Assembly (NCBI GenBank): GCA_027062165.1
Contig: JAMOTU010000116.1
Location: 1 to 7,310 of the forward strand
From: Candidatus Altimarinota bacterium
GTDB taxonomy: Bacteria; Patescibacteriota; Gracilibacteria; Absconditabacterales; Absconditicoccaceae
Reading direction: 5' to 3'
DNA length: 7,310 nt
The translations under genes and the position numbers were made by a program. Shown here in pieces: positions 6,707 through 7,310 of this stretch. The first letter of the stretch is position 1, and each line of letters begins with the position of its first letter. Under the pieces are notes generated by a model. It was not told where the DNA came from. It was given only the letters and a program-made list of their open reading frames with translations, and did no database searches.

Positions 6707-7036
6707 ATATATCTTATCGAAAACCTTTGGAAAAGCAAGAGCAATATTAGACAAAACTTTTCTATTTAATCTTATATCCTTTTCATTCATCTTACCCATA
6801 AACACACTATATTTTGATCATCTTTCTCTCACAGCAGCATTTAATCTTTCAATCCACAATTTTCTAAAATCTCTTTTCTTTAATTTCCTTCACTCATACG
6901 CATTTATACCTTGCTTTATCAAAGCTAATCTTATTTGTTTATATACATTTTTTCTCCCTAATCTAAATCATTTTGCTAATTTTCTAAATTTCTTATGCCT
7001 TCTATGTCTAGTATATCCATTAGTCACTCTAACCAT
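6689..7036 (-). CDS. rplT: 50S ribosomal protein bL20
   Basis: bL20 is an assembly-essential large-subunit protein and, in several bacteria, a translational repressor of the infC-rpmI-rplT operon. The 115-residue product has the basic N-terminal arm MVRVTNGYTRHRRHKKFRKLAKGFRLGRKNVYKQIRLA followed by the globular half ([28 protein letters not shown] and RLNRKVLSNIALAFP). Three TGA codons occur, at AKGFR, YEGRK and ERGSK. Its ATG shares one base with the stop of rpmI (TAATG), so coupled translation is likely. The TAA lies in the loop of a hairpin, followed by tRNA-Leu. Confidence 0.97.
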
Positions 7037-7239
7037 TATCTTAATTTATAAGGAACTAAAGCTTCTACCTTTTTATACTCTTTTTTAGATAATTCTTTTC
7101 AATATTTATATCTTTTAGTAGCTTTTCACTTATTCATCAACAAATGTGATTTTCAACATTTAACATGTATCACCTTTCCTTTTTTTGTTATTTTAACTCT
7201 CTTAGCTAAAGATTTATTAGTCTTTAATTTCTTTGCCAT
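7036..7239 (-). CDS. rpmI: 50S ribosomal protein bL35
   Basis: bL35 is a small basic large-subunit protein. The 67-residue product MAKKLKTNKSLAKRVKITKKGKV continues with HVKCGKSHLLMNKGKATKRYKYGKELSKKEYKKVEALVPYKLR, matching the family pattern of K-T-x-K-S/A-x-x-K-R-x-K-x-T-x-x-G-K and the later H-x-x-x-x-K. Three TGA codons encode glycine (CGK, KGKA, YGK). It overlaps the stop of infC and the start of rplT by one base each (TAATG at both junctions). Order infC-rpmI-rplT is the classic one. Confidence 0.97.
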
Positions 7240-7310
7240 TATTTAACCTTAGCGAATAAAATCAAACTAAATCATCTTTTTTCTTCTTTTATTCCTTGAG
7301 ATTTAGCTAA
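7239..7310 (-). CDS. infC: Translation initiation factor IF-3, C-terminal end only
   Basis: IF-3 prevents premature subunit joining and proofreads the start codon. Only the last 23 residues are in the window, LAKSQGIKEEKRGFSLILFAKVK, ending in TAA that shares a base with the ATG of rpmI. The final strand (FSLILFAKVK) resembles the IF-3 C-terminus, which usually ends near LAPK. One TGA is used (RGF). The assignment rests mainly on the position before rpmI and rplT, supported by this short tail. Confidence 0.85.

Overview
The window is AT-rich bacterial DNA that reads sensibly only if UGA is glycine (translation table 25). On the standard code almost every gene falls apart at TGA. With UGA as glycine, textbook ribosomal proteins, RNA polymerase alpha and initiation factors appear, each ending at TAA or TAG. 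By hand count about 68 in-frame TGA codons are read through, most at positions where the families have conserved glycine. This points to the Patescibacteria/CPR lineages Ca. Absconditabacteria (SR1) or Gracilibacteria (BD1-5); I cannot choose between them from the window.

Left end (1-1331): a divergent pair. A minus-strand Nudix hydrolase of the MTH1 (8-oxo-dGTPase) type runs off the left edge. On the plus strand lies a 316-residue protein joining a small O6-alkylguanine-DNA alkyltransferase (MGMT) domain to a LigT/ThpR-type 2H phosphoesterase domain. The join contains two inverted triplets of a 9-base repeat at 11-base spacing. A strong hairpin at 1330-1359, with A-run and T-run flanks, separates this gene from the converging ribosomal cluster.

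Main block (1379-7310): everything is on the minus strand, in transcription order from the right edge: infC (3' end only), rpmI, rplT, tRNA-Leu(UAA), a structured 131-base gap, an 87-residue basic protein (possibly bS21-like), rplU, infA, rpmJ, rpsM, rpsK, rpsD, rpoA, rplQ, rplM, rpsI. This places the IF-3/L35/L20 operon and an L21 gene directly upstream of the alpha operon and the L13-S9 pair. Two initiation factors, the core polymerase alpha subunit and eleven recognised ribosomal proteins lie within 6 kb. Several neighbours overlap by 1 or 8 bases. I find no convincing Shine-Dalgarno sequence before the starts I checked.

Points most worth following are the MGMT-2H fusion and its repeat-bearing linker, the possible pseudoknot leader between the tRNA and the small basic protein, and the unassigned basic protein itself. 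No mobile element, CRISPR array or rRNA was seen, and no gene-free stretch exceeds 300 bases.
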